From Paulinella micropora (Eukaryota > Cercozoa > Imbricatea > Euglyphida): a stretch of DNA of 20,936 nt. Location of the stretch: positions 655,745 through 676,680 of the forward strand of contig BJOX01000161.1 in the NCBI GenBank assembly GCA_009731375.1, in the 5' to 3' direction. The position numbers were made by a program, and so were the translations under genes. Shown here piece by piece: positions 1-9,086 of the stretch. The notes beneath the pieces are model-generated. The model was given only the letters and a program-made list of their open reading frames with translations. It was not told the origin of the DNA and made no database searches. Each line of letters begins with the position of its first letter. Within the stretch, counting starts at the first letter, position 1.

Positions 1-53
1 ACTGGCGACAGGGCCCAGATGGTAGAACTTGACCACTGGGCTATCACGGTGTC
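1..53 (-). mobile_element. tRNA-derived SINE, copy 1 (5' head only)
   Basis: This is the 5' half of a tRNA-like SINE head read on the minus strand; the rest lies beyond the left window edge. On the minus strand it carries the pol III A-box-like TAGCCCAGTGG, and its 53 bases match the corresponding part of the heads at 397-468 and 18772-18843. It directly abuts the (ATT)n tail of the next copy, so the elements are stacked head-to-tail. The last base before the repeat (c at 54, then ATA repeats) matches the junction of the 18.8-kb copy. Confidence 0.8.
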
Positions 54-54
54 C

Positions 55-113
<59 letters not shown>

Positions 114-141
114 CGATAATAATAATCGATAATAATAATCG

Positions 142-201
<60 letters not shown>

Positions 202-468
202 GTGCTTCTCTGTCAATGGCTGATGCATTTCTGCACATGCGCCTCCATCGTCTCACCCGTGAGGGGAGTACGAAGAATTGACGATAAGCTCTAATGACAC
301 CCCCGCAAGGGCAGTTCCAACACTTCCAGACGGGCCGGTATGTTCAATGAAAATACTGGTCCAGAAATAGACCGGTATGTTCAATGAAAATACTGGTGGC
401 ACCGACGGGAATCGAACTGGCGACAGGGCCCAGATGGTAGAACTTGACCACTGGGCTATCACGGTGTC
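54..468 (-). mobile_element. tRNA-derived SINE, copy 2 (full length with tail)
   Basis: Read on the minus strand, the element starts with a 72-nt tRNA-like head (397-468). It has A-box TAGCCCAGTGG, B-box AGTTCGATTCC, acceptor-stem ends GACACCG/CGGTGCC (one mismatch) and a final CCA-like end. A 197-bp tRNA-unrelated body follows (200-396), ending in GAGAAGCACTA. The tail is an (ATT)n tract (54-199) interrupted by ATCGATT variants. The body contains two direct copies of a 26-bp sequence (335-360 and 372-397). The head folds poorly as a true tRNA, so this is a retroposon and not a tRNA gene. The mobilising LINE is unknown. Confidence 0.85.
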
Positions 469-501
<33 letters not shown>

Positions 502-740
502 TGATAGTGCTTCTCTGTCAATGGCGGATGCAAATTTGTACATGTGCCTCCATCGCCTCACCCGCGAGTGAGTACGAAGATTTGACCGATAGCTCTTCTG
601 ACACCCCCGCAGGGCAGCTCCAGCCTTCCAGACAGACCAATACTTTCAAAGAAAACATACTTTCAATGGCACCGACGGGAATCGAACTGGCGAGAGGTCC
701 CAGATGGAATTGAACTTGACCACTGGGCTATCGCGATGCC
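469..740 (-). mobile_element. tRNA-derived SINE, copy 3 (divergent, single internal unit)
   Basis: This is an older, diverged member of the same family, minus strand. The head is at 667-740 and has a better acceptor stem (GGCATCG/CGGTGCC). The body is at 505-666 and the tail is (ATT)n at 469-504. It keeps the GAGAAGCACTA body end and the GGGGGTGTC block, but has only one copy of the internal unit that is duplicated in copies 2, 4 and 5. Its head is followed on the upstream side by another (ATT)n tract. Confidence 0.8.
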
Positions 741-742
741 AC

Positions 743-776
<34 letters not shown>

Positions 777-777
777 G

Positions 778-828
<51 letters not shown>

Positions 829-894
829 GTAATAGTAGTAATAATAATAATAATAATAATAATAATAGTAATTATAATAATAATGATAAAAATG

Positions 895-934
<40 letters not shown>

Positions 935-972
935 TAATAATGATAATAATAATAAAGGTAGATAGATAGATG

Positions 973-1064
<92 letters not shown>

Positions 1065-1200
1065 CATACATACATACATACATACATACATACATGCATA
1101 CATACATGCATACATACATACATAGACAGATAGGTAGGTCAATATTATGACAGATAATTTTAATAATAGATAGATAGACAGATAGACAGATAGATGGACA
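741..1200. repeat. (ATA)n, (GATA)n and (CATA)n microsatellites
   Basis: An impure ATA repeat (741-957) is followed by an uninterrupted GATA run (about 959-1063), a CATA run (about 1064-1125), and degenerate GATA/GACA repeats to about 1200. No gene is visible. The long open frames here are poly-Ile/Tyr or Tyr-Leu-Ser-Ile artefacts of the repeats. Confidence 0.95.
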
Positions 1201-1201
1201 G

Positions 1202-1300
1202 ATGATGGTGATGATGAGGCTGAGGTTAACCATCTCTTAGATAGAGAGACATATAGATAGGTTAATCTGCGGGAGGCGGACCAGGAGGCTAATGGCATTT
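1202..1300 (+). other. Possible upstream mini-exons of the plus-strand gene
   Basis: Two short non-repeat islands look exon-like on the plus strand. At 1202-1224 an ACAG acceptor is followed by 23 nt reading DDGDDEAE and a GTTAAC donor. At 1261-1294, after ATAGATAG, the sequence reads VNLREADQEAN. No good GT donor closes the second, so the connection to the exon at 1527 is unresolved. These are suggestions only. Confidence 0.2.
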
Positions 1301-1343
1301 ATACATACAGACATACAGACAGACAGACATAACATATTTGCAT

Positions 1344-1474
1344 ACTGGCGGCGGCTTAGAAGGCTTATCCAGAGAAGCGCGCGAAGGAGCGACGAGAAAA
1401 GTTATTATTATCAACTGATGTTATCCCTGAAAGNNNNNNNNNNTGGGGGGAGGGGGGAAATGGAAATTGTGTAT

Positions 1475-1522
<48 letters not shown>

Positions 1523-1900
1523 GCAGGCGGCGACGCATAAGGCTAATCTAGAGAAGCGCGCGAAGGAGCGAAAAGAAAAGTCTAGTGCACTCCGTAGCGC
1601 AATCGCAGCAGCCAAGGCAAACCGACGGTAATAGTAACAACAACAACAACAACAACAACAACACTCAAAGCGCGATCGCAGCAGCTAAGAGTAACCGACG
1701 TTGCGACAACAGAATGATAATAACAAAATAATAACATGAATACAAATAAAAATAGCAGCAGCAGCAGCGGCAACAACAACAACAACAACAAAAACAACAA
1801 CAACAACAACAGCAACGAAGTCCAGCGCACTTCGCAGCCCAATCGCAGCAGCCAAAGGTAACCGAGGGTGAGACAAACAGCGATTTCTTGTTGTTGTTGC

Positions 1901-1933
<33 letters not shown>

Positions 1934-1990
1934 CTCCGCAGCGCAATTGCAGTTGCTAAGGCTAGCCGACGGTGCGACAAACAGCCTTTC
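1344..1990 (+). repeat. Repeated exon-like cassette separated by CAT/CAA/TTG microsatellites
   Basis: A cassette whose core is close to CGCAATCGCAGCAGCCAAGG recurs at about 1596-1627, 1668-1710, 1818-1889 and 1933-1990. Its upstream half (AGAGAAGCGCGCGAAGGAGCG) occurs at 1344-1400 and 1524-1580. Only 1524-1627 has both halves joined and open in one frame. The other copies preserve the same reading (SAIAAAK-like, then a basic end), and the copy at 1942-1971 again has a CCGCAG acceptor and a CGACG/GTGCGA donor. I interpret this as tandem duplication of one exon and its flanks, followed by microsatellite expansion between copies. Confidence 0.6.
1434..1443. other. Assembly gap (10 N) with adjoining G-rich run
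   Basis: Ten Ns are followed by TGGGGGGAGGGGGG. This is one of five 10-N gaps in the window that sit beside a C or G homopolymer. Confidence 0.95.
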
Positions 1991-2723
1991 TTGTTGTCGT
2001 TGATGTTGTTGTTGATGTTGTTGCTGTCGTTGTTGTTGTTGTTAATGCTGTTGTTGTTGTTATTGTTGTTGTTGTTATCATCATCATCATCACCATCATC
2101 ACCATCATCATCATCACCATCATCATCATCAGCATCGCTATCATTACTTTCAGTAATCTTGTGATGATGCTGCTGTTGGCTCCAAAGATTATGTATGTAT
2201 GTATGTATGTATGTATGTATGTATGTATGTATGTATGTATGTATGTATGCATGCATGCATGCATGTATGCATGCATGCAGGTATGTATGTATGTATGTAT
2301 GTATGTATGTATGTATTGTAAGCTCAAGCAAGGGCAAGGGCGGTAGGGCAGCAGCACGCAGCGGAAAGACTCAGGTGCTTGCTTTCTTTCTTTCCTTCTT
2401 TCTTTCTTTCTTTCTTTCGTTCGTTCTTTCTTTTTCTTTCTTCCTTTCTGTCTTCCAGACACAACAAAAATGTTGTGTCTTTCTTTCTTTTCCCTCTTTC
2501 AGGTATAACAAAACTCTTTCTTTCTCTTTTTTTCTTTCTTTCTTCCTTCCTTTTTCTTCTTCCAGGCACATCCTTGGCATAGATACATACATACATACAT
2601 ACATACATACATACGTACATGCATACATACATACAGCAAGAAAAAGAACAAGCGCAAGAGAAAGTACAAGAAATAGCAGACAGCACGGGCGCTGAGGCAG
2701 AGGTATCCATCTATCTATCTATA

Positions 2724-2755
<32 letters not shown>

Positions 2756-2806
2756 CATGTATATATCTATCTATTCATCCATCCATCCACCCATCTATCT
2801 ATCTAC

Positions 2807-2842
<36 letters not shown>

Positions 2843-2917
2843 GTATCTATCTATATATATATCTATCTATCTGTCTATCTATCTATTCATCCATCCATGC
2901 ACCTATCTATCTATCTG

Positions 2918-2963
<46 letters not shown>

Positions 2964-3036
2964 CATCTATCTATAGGTGGCGGGCTCACCGCAAAACTCG
3001 GTCTTGTCTGAGTCGCTATTCATGCAGGATCAGTGA
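1527..3036 (+). CDS. 3' part of a multi-exon gene for a small basic, Ala/Lys/Arg-rich protein (putative)
   Basis: I do not recognise this protein. Four exons with agreeing phases can be read on the plus strand. Exon 1527-1627 (acceptor ATGCAG, donor GTAATA, ends in phase 2) reads AATHKANLEKRAKERKEK and then SSALRSAIAAAKANR. Exon 2323-2374 (acceptor TTGTAAG, donor GTGCTT) reads SSKGKGGRAAARSGKTQ. Exon 2637-2702 (acceptor CATACAG, donor GTATCC) starts QEKEQAQEKVQEIADS. Exon 2977-3036 (acceptor CTATCTATAG) reads VAGSPQNSVLSESLFMQDQ and then TGA. The first part is a basic amphipathic helix and the third is a likely coiled coil. Introns are almost entirely CAA/TTG, GTAT, CTTT, CATA and CTAT repeats. 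The 5' end is not found. A nucleic-acid-binding role would fit the composition but is a guess. Codon sense and phase agreement support it; no homologue is known to me. Confidence 0.45.
1633..2160. repeat. (CAA)n, (TTG)n and (CAT)n trinucleotide repeats
   Basis: CAA-type repeats (about 1637-1815), TTG-type repeats (about 1888-2075) and CAT repeats (about 2075-2135) fill the spaces between the cassette copies. Strand asymmetry flips from CAA to TTG at about 1885. Poly-Gln, poly-Asn and poly-Cys open frames here are repeat artefacts. Confidence 0.9.
2190..2316. repeat. (GTAT)n microsatellite
   Basis: This is a nearly pure GTAT tract with internal GCAT variants, lying in the presumed intron upstream of the exon at 2323. 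Confidence 0.95.
2378..2565. repeat. (CTTT)n pyrimidine tract with three consensus 3' splice sites
   Basis: This T/C-rich region is built from CTTT units. It contains three pyrimidine-CAG junctions: TCTTCCAG ending at 2458, CTCTTTCAG ending at 2502, and TTCTTCCAG ending at 2565. Each is followed by 15-40 bases of non-repeat sequence. An 18-nt microexon at 2459-2476 (TQQKCC, phase 0) would be frame-compatible, but is not proven. Confidence 0.7.
2581..2972. repeat. (CATA)n and (CTAT)n microsatellites
   Basis: A CATA tract (2581-2634) provides the acceptor region of the exon at 2637-2702. A long CTAT tract with CCAT/CTGT variants (about 2706-2972) forms the following intron and ends in the acceptor of the final exon. 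Confidence 0.95.
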
Positions 3037-3038
3037 AT

Positions 3039-3040
3039 GA

Positions 3041-3106
<66 letters not shown>

Positions 3107-3399
3107 TGCCCTGTCGCCAGTTCGATTCCCGTCGGTGCCACCAGTATTTTCATTGAACATACCGCTCCGTCTGGACCAGTATTTTCATTGAACATACCGG
3201 TCCGTCTGGAAGTGTTGGAACTGCCCTTGCGGGGGTGTCNNNNNNNNNNNNNNNNNNNNNNNNNNNNNNNNNNNNNNNNNNNNNNNNNNNNNNNNNNNNN
3301 NNNNNNNNNNNNNNNNNNNNNNNNNNNNNNNNNNNNNNNNNNNNNNNNNNNNNNNNNNNNNNNNNNNNNNNNNNNNNNNNNNNNNNNNNNNNNNNNNNN
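3039..3399 (+). mobile_element. tRNA-derived SINE, copy 4 (plus strand, head truncated, interrupted by gap)
   Basis: After an (ATT)n tract (about 3039-3105) lies the 3' half of the tRNA-like head (3108-3140, with B-box AGTTCGATTCC). Two tandem 35-bp units follow, each starting ACCAGTATTTTCATTGAACA, and then the body block ending GGGGGTGTC at 3239. The rest of the body is hidden by 160 Ns. The head lacks the A-box half, so this copy is 5'-truncated. Confidence 0.8.
3240..3399. other. Assembly gap (160 N)
   Basis: This gap has an estimated size and falls inside SINE copy 4. The missing body in sister copies is roughly 100 bp plus the tail, which fits the gap size. Confidence 0.99.
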
Positions 3400-3924
3400 T
3401 CCGATTCTAATTATCATTATTATTATTATTAATAATAATACTATATCTGAGGCGTACTGATGCAGCTAATGGCATATCCTCAACGGACATAAGCCTCCAA
3501 TACCCTTGTTCGAGGTCCTCCACCCCCCCGTGTCAGTCTCTCGCCTGATGATCGGGGCCACCGATGGAGCTCCTGAGGGCAAGACTGCACTAAGCCGAGG
3601 TTATTCCGCAGTCCCAGCAACCTCTTGCAAGACGTCACCGAATGTGCAAGTGCATACACCAAGCGCGGTTGCTAGAGCTGCCTCGAAACCCCACCCATAA
3701 CAATCTGGTGTCTGCTGGGTCCTGGGCTATCAACCAGCATATGCGGAGTTTAAGATCTTTTACGCGCGCAACGACCCTCCTCCCCAGCATCTACCACCAA
3801 AGGGTTATGAGTTGGCGTCACAGTTTAACGCCTTGAGGCCATTGGGCTGGAACTCTGTTTAGCAAGTGTGACTAGGTTTTTTCATCGGGATTTCCCTCAA
3901 ATATGTCACAGTCAACACTCCAAT

Positions 3925-3930
<6 letters not shown>
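3400..3930. other. Non-repeat DNA with no recognised gene
   Basis: After about 50 bp of ATT/AAT repeat there are about 450 bp of moderately GC-rich, apparently unique sequence. Short open frames of about 60 codons exist on both strands, but none shows a recognisable domain or convincing splice signals. It may be an old unidentified repeat. Confidence 0.6.
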
Positions 3931-4412
<482 letters not shown>

Positions 4413-4418
<6 letters not shown>

Positions 4419-5093
4419 AAGACCGGAGGTCTACCCTTACGAGCTCAAAGGAAAGTAAAAAAAAAAAAAAAATGGAATTTAATAATGAACAGAACTGGTT
4501 CAAGACTCACCTCCACTTCTAGAGTAGAAAGGGAAGTCAGGTTTGAACCCCAACAACAAGCCAAAGGGAAAAACCGCTAAAAACGGAGTGTCCCTTTGAC
4601 AACGGACTGACACGATGCGTTACGTCCGTAACCTGCACAAATGTCAAAACATACCACAAAACAACAACCCATAAGTGCAATTTCCCTTATTTAGCCATAA
4701 ATTCCCAGTCACGGGAAAAAGGCAAAATTTCACGGAATTTCCGTGACCTTTTTCCTTAACTTCAAAAGGTTACTACATGTGTTGTAGAAGGATCGGGTCA
4801 ACGCTATTAATGTGGGAGGTTATTCAATATGGATGCTACATAATAGTCTAATCTGCATCCTAAAAACCTTCTCCACGCCGGTAAACTGTTATGTGAATTA
4901 TATAGGTTTTAAGGTCCTATGGGATCCAAGCTTTCCTCCTAAAACAACATTAAAACCGGATGTATTAATCAGAACCGGAAATGTAATAAGAATTCATCTT
5001 AAAATACATTTAATAACAAGGAATTACTTCCACGAGTAAATTCCCGTAAACACCAATAGCGTAAAAACGATGTAGTATACCGTGGGTGTTACA
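4413..5093 (-). repeat. 3' LTR (element orientation)
   Basis: This 681-bp copy lacks about 24 bp that the other LTR has near its CCAAGCTT site. It contains a near-perfect palindrome, TCACGGAA-T-TTCCGTGA, at 4730-4746. It lies immediately next to the polypurine tract. Confidence 0.85.
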
Positions 5094-5096
5094 TAG

Positions 5097-5115
5097 CACC
5101 CCTTCCCCCTCCTTT
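5097..5115 (-). promoter_or_regulatory. Polypurine tract of the LTR element
   Basis: On the minus strand AAAGGAGGGGGAAGGGGTGC stands directly before the LTR start (TGTAAC after a short CTA). This is the expected plus-strand primer site and fixes the element's orientation. Confidence 0.8.
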
Positions 5116-5619
5116 GAGATCGCTCGGATCTCAACAACTTCTGGATTAATACCAACGGAGACTACAACTCGTATAATCTCGTCAGTACCGGCTTTTTGGG
5201 GAATCCCAGCCGACTGTCCACCACCCCAAGAGCTTCCCCAGCTCGACCCTTGATCAAATCTTCCCAAGAGCTATCCAACAGATTATTGGCTTGTGCTTCA
5301 TGTGGGCTAAGTACCAAGATGAGGCGACTCATTTAATTTTTCCCGAAGATCGTGAATCTGACACTCGATCAGTCCACGTCTTCAACCCTACGCGTGCGAT
5401 TTTCCCGAAGTCACAGTCACATAGTCTGGCCGTCCATCAACCAGACCCTGTTCAACCCGTCAAATGTGAATGGTGCCTTGGCCCGAAATCCGAATTGACC
5501 GAACCTCAAAGTCCAAACCTTAAAACGACGATGGCCTTCTCGCCGAGTTCCGTCCGCGTACTGTGTCCGTAAAGCTTTAACGTTGAGTAGGACTCTCAGT
5601 ATTCTATTTCCCACACACT

Positions 5620-6200
5620 ATTGTCAATGTGCGCCCAACATTACCCCGACCCGAATTCCGTTCCTTCTACTATATCCGTATCCCGGATGCTCCTCCTCAC
5701 TTCAAGCTTAGGTGCTTCTTCCCTCGCACCGTCTCAGTTGCGTGTGCACCCCCGATTAGCCTTAAGTCCACCCCGCTCTGCTTGAGCATGTCCCATATCT
5801 TCTGCGGGATGTGCCAGTCGTGTAACTCGAAGGGGCAATCCAACACTCACCTCGGCCACGCTGATATGGTCCATGCCTCATGATCCTTGTCACCCTTCCG
5901 TGTGGCTGGATCTATCTTGGCATCCCATACCTCCCTATTCGCAGCATCCCACCATACCGGGACATACTCGCGGTACATCCAGTTCTCAACCGTATCCTTA
6001 TCCCAAGACCGGTAAAAGTGTAGCATAGGCGGAAGGTTCCTAAGCGCACTCTCAGACGATGATGAGTCTTCCTCGAATCCTTAGCCAGTCCCACCACCTT
6101 CATCACAAAGAGAACATCCTTGTCTCCTTTTGTAACGAATCTAGATGGGGGCCTGACCAGATAGAACTGATCCAAAACCCACGTCAACCCCAGTGTCTAT
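5620..6200 (-). pseudogene. Accessory protein remnant downstream of integrase
   Basis: Several minus-strand stretches between the integrase tail and the polypurine tract look protein-like but sit in shifted frames. One near 6190-6080 includes DVLFVMKVVGLAKDS. One near 6050-5885 includes MLHFYRSWDKDTVENWMYRE and WWDAANREVWDAK. One near 5850-5705 includes ELHDWHIPQKIWDMLKQSG. They contain at least one frameshift (an acidic/Ser stretch near 6060) and a stop near 5870. I do not recognise the family. Gypsy elements can carry a chromodomain or an env-like gene in this position, but no clear aromatic-cage or membrane signature is seen. Confidence 0.5.
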
Positions 6201-6620
6201 TTACCCTCCTTCCACAACTTGTGCTTGACATCGGATTCCTGCGAGGGTTCAACCGGCCCCTCCGACTCCGCCTGCACCTCCTTCTTCCTACGCTTACTCG
6301 GCCTAGTCCCCGGTTCCGAGTAGATCAGATCATTTTCCGCCGCCCTCTTCGCCGCCTCCGTGGGTGGCTTGCGACTCGCATCTGACCCCTTTTCCCCGGC
6401 TTCGGGCCCTTTGGAGCCTATTCGGCCGACGCCCTCTTCAGGGGCCCGTGCCTTCTTCCCCTCCTGGCCCTTGGACCGGTCCCCGGGTTTCCCACCATCG
6501 GGTTCCTTATCCGTTCATTTAGGAGGGTCCTGAAACTCTTCCTTTTCCCTGACGAGCGCTTCCTAGAGCGTCTCGTTCTCCATTAGGAACGGATCGTACT
6601 TGATGAGGCGCCGAACATTA
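6200..6620 (-). pseudogene. Charged C-terminal extension of the integrase frame
   Basis: After the last integrase motif (NVRRLIKYDPFL near 6600) the frame runs through a Lys/Glu/Gly/Pro-rich, disordered-looking region. It includes EGKKARAPEEGVGR and PSKRRKKEVQAE and ends in TAG at about 6201. Two earlier stops interrupt it (near 6560 and 6513). The basic cluster could be a nuclear localisation signal. The region is pseudogenised with the rest of the element. Confidence 0.5.
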
Positions 6621-8190
6621 ACAATCTAATCCAATAGTTAAACGGCCCTCCCCCCTGCCTCTAATCCGATAGTTAAACGGCCCCGTCTGTTGCACCACTT
6701 GATAAGGCCCCTTCCAGTGCACAAACATCTTAGATGATATGCCTTTCGGAACCTGTGGGTAGTATAACATGACGATGTCCCCTGACTTATACATCACCAT
6801 AGACAAGTCCTGTTCTAAGGGTTCTTTGCTCAGCTCAGGCGGGCTGTTCCGCCAGCCTCGCTTGCCTTACCGCCTGCATGGCCTCCATGGAGACACGAAC
6901 CCCCCAGAGCTCATCCTCGTCCATCATAAGCCCAGGTCCATCCTGATACACCAAGTGTTGGGGCATCACCGGCTCCTGCCCGTACACCACCTGATACGGG
7001 ACCTACATTCCGCCCCCGCGCCAAGAGCCTTCGACTGCATCGCGTTCATAGCGAAAACAAAGCTCGGGACCACCTCTCTCCACAAGAGCTGACTCTTCTT
7101 GCAGTAGGTCCTCAGAGCCGACTTGAGCGGTCTATGCACCTGCTCAATTTTGCCATTAGCCTTTGGATCGTACGGTGTAACGTGCTGCCAGTGTACCCCG
7201 TAAAACTTTGCGAGCCTTTCCATCAGCTCGTTGTCAAAGGCTGGCCCCTTATCTGAGCAGATCATCTTGGGGACCCCTACCACACATAGGATTCGATCGA
7301 TCAGCTCCCTGGCTGTCGTCTCTGTCAGGCACCGGTATCGCCCAAACGTAATTGCTCGCCCTATCAATGACCGTCATCAAGAACTTATCCTTCGCCGGCC
7401 CCACCGGCGGCAACGGCCCCACGTGGTCCACAATGAATGCAGGAACTCAAAGAGCCTTTCCAGCAATGTAAATTTCCCTACCTGGATTTTTCCCTTCCAC
7501 TGGGTGCTTTTTGTTCAACTGACAGGTCGTGCAGCCCTTGACCCTCTCCTTGAACTTATCCATTCCTTCCCACCATCCTCCTTTTGATAATCCACTGCGT
7601 CCTCTGCACCCCCGGGTGATTAACCAACGGGACCACGTGCGACGCTACGTAGATCATCTGTCTCAGTTTGGCCGGGACCCATAAGACCCACTTCTCCGGG
7701 TTCTTGGCCGTCTCTGCCGTCTTATCCATATACCAAAGGAGGCCATCCCGCCATGCCAGAGTTTTTAGCTGTGATCGGATCTTCTCCGTCAGCAACAGCT
7801 CGTCCCCTGCCAAAAAAAACTGGATCAAGTCCTTGTACTGTTCATCGGCCCTCTGACACTGTCTCCATGCCTCCATCGACGCGATACGCACTGTACCGTC
7901 CTCTACCTGGATTCGCACTCGAGGCCTGGAATCCGGCTCCGACCCCTCCGCAGCCCCCACTGGCTCTAACGAGGTCACCCCCGGTTCTGGAGCCGTTTCC
8001 ACGCCCGGGTCTTCCACGTAGGTTCGGACGGCCGGTGCCGCGTGCGCTTGGCAACAGTAGCACTCATGCTCCGCCTTATCCTCATCCAGAATAGCGGCCT
8101 TATCGGCCTCATATTCCTTCAGGCGTTGCACTGCCTCCTCCGCAAAGTGCTCCCTACAGCACTCTGCTGACCAACCTCCCGTTCCAACTG
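6600..8190 (-). pseudogene. Ty3/gypsy-type integrase, frameshifted
   Basis: Integrase inserts retroelement cDNA into the genome. Domains can be read in order on the minus strand. The N-terminal zinc finger has HVVPLVNHPGVQRT near 7610-7650 and GCTTCQLNKK near 7515. The catalytic core has DHVGPLPPVGP near 7410 (first Asp), CSDKGPAFDN near 7250 (second Asp) and NGKIEQVHRPL near 7140 (Glu). An substrate-loop-like VVYGQEPVMPQHL lies near 6970. The C-terminal GPY/F domain has GDIVMLYYPQVP and HWKGPYQVVQQTGPFNYRI near 6640-6790. At least three frameshifts split it: inside the zinc finger (about 7575), after the first Asp (about 7370) and after the core (about 7010). It cannot be translated as one protein. 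The upstream part (7900-8190) is a Glu/Pro-rich linker and shows no RNase H motif. Confidence 0.85.
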
Positions 8191-8219
8191 AGACATCATG
8201 ACCCTCCTGTATTCCCCCT

Positions 8220-8923
8220 TTTTTGCAAATACTTCGTGAGCAACTTCGCCGTCTCCCCAGCATTCCGCGGACAAAGAGGTTTGTCACCCCACATGTTTCC
8301 CACGAAATCCATTATTTCATCCTCCGTCCCTCCCGTTGGAACCCACACCTATATCAACGGTTCAAACAACGGCCTATTGGCCTGTGATGCCTTTGCATGG
8401 AAGCAGTATCGGTTCTGAAGGAACACATAAGGCCCCTTCTTCCCATCCCAGAACCTATCCATCCCTGCCTCCATGTCCATGTTATGTTCTTCCAAAGTGT
8501 AGGCCATAATCTGGGCACACCGGCCCTGAATTAAGTCCTCCACCGTTGCCCTTTCCCACCGTCGAACAACCTTTCTAGCCCTCCCCGCCAACCCGCGGTT
8601 ATCCGGCTCGAAATTCCTATAATAATTGTCCAACGCTGGGTGCTGATATGGCTTCGGTATGATCAACTGCACCCTCGCGCTTCGCGCAATTGCGTGTGAG
8701 TCACCGCCCTTGGTCGTGCAGTGTTTAGTGAACGATACCGCGTAAGTATGCGTATGGAAGAGAGGACTCGAACTGCCGTCCGCCCCCTCACCATATCCTC
8801 CGCGTCATCATCACTAATTCCATAGTACACCAATGCCGACCAGCAATCAACGTACTCATCCCAATGAGCTGTTTGAATCCAAACCGCAAGCATTATCAGG
8901 GCAGCCCTAGAACTGAATGTCAT
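8220..8923 (-). pseudogene. Unrecognised reading upstream of integrase (gag-like position)
   Basis: Minus-strand stretches in two or three frames look coding. Examples are HWDEYVDCWSALVYYGI (about 8830), LIIPKPYQHPALDNYYRNFE (about 8665-8605), MEAGMDRFWDGKKGPYVFLQ (about 8475-8415) and GNMWGDKPLCPRNAGETAKL (about 8300-8240). They are separated by frameshifts and stops near 8660 and 8345. The aromatic-rich pattern could be a gag or capsid segment, but it lacks a zinc knuckle. It occupies the place where reverse transcriptase would be expected and shows no YxDD motif. Confidence 0.45.
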
Positions 8924-8996
8924 AGGACTTACTCGAGTAGAGTTCCATGGCTAACACCATGGTCACCCTCCGCTCTCGCCTTCCCATTCATTCTCT

Positions 8997-8998
<2 letters not shown>

Positions 8999-9086
<88 letters not shown>

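Noticed and set aside
397-468. A functional tRNA gene (also 667-740 and 18772-18843)
   Set aside because: A- and B-boxes are present, but D, anticodon and T stems do not pair well, and each head is fused to the same non-tRNA body and (ATT)n tail, which identifies a SINE.
3480-3836. Three overlapping open frames of 60-64 codons on both strands
   Set aside because: They are short, mutually overlapping and lack domain or splice support.
6600-8190. Integrase as a Ginger-type DNA transposon or domesticated GIN gene
   Set aside because: Direct TG...CA repeats of about 700 bp and a polypurine tract next to one of them point to an LTR retrotransposon, and several frameshifts exclude a working gene.
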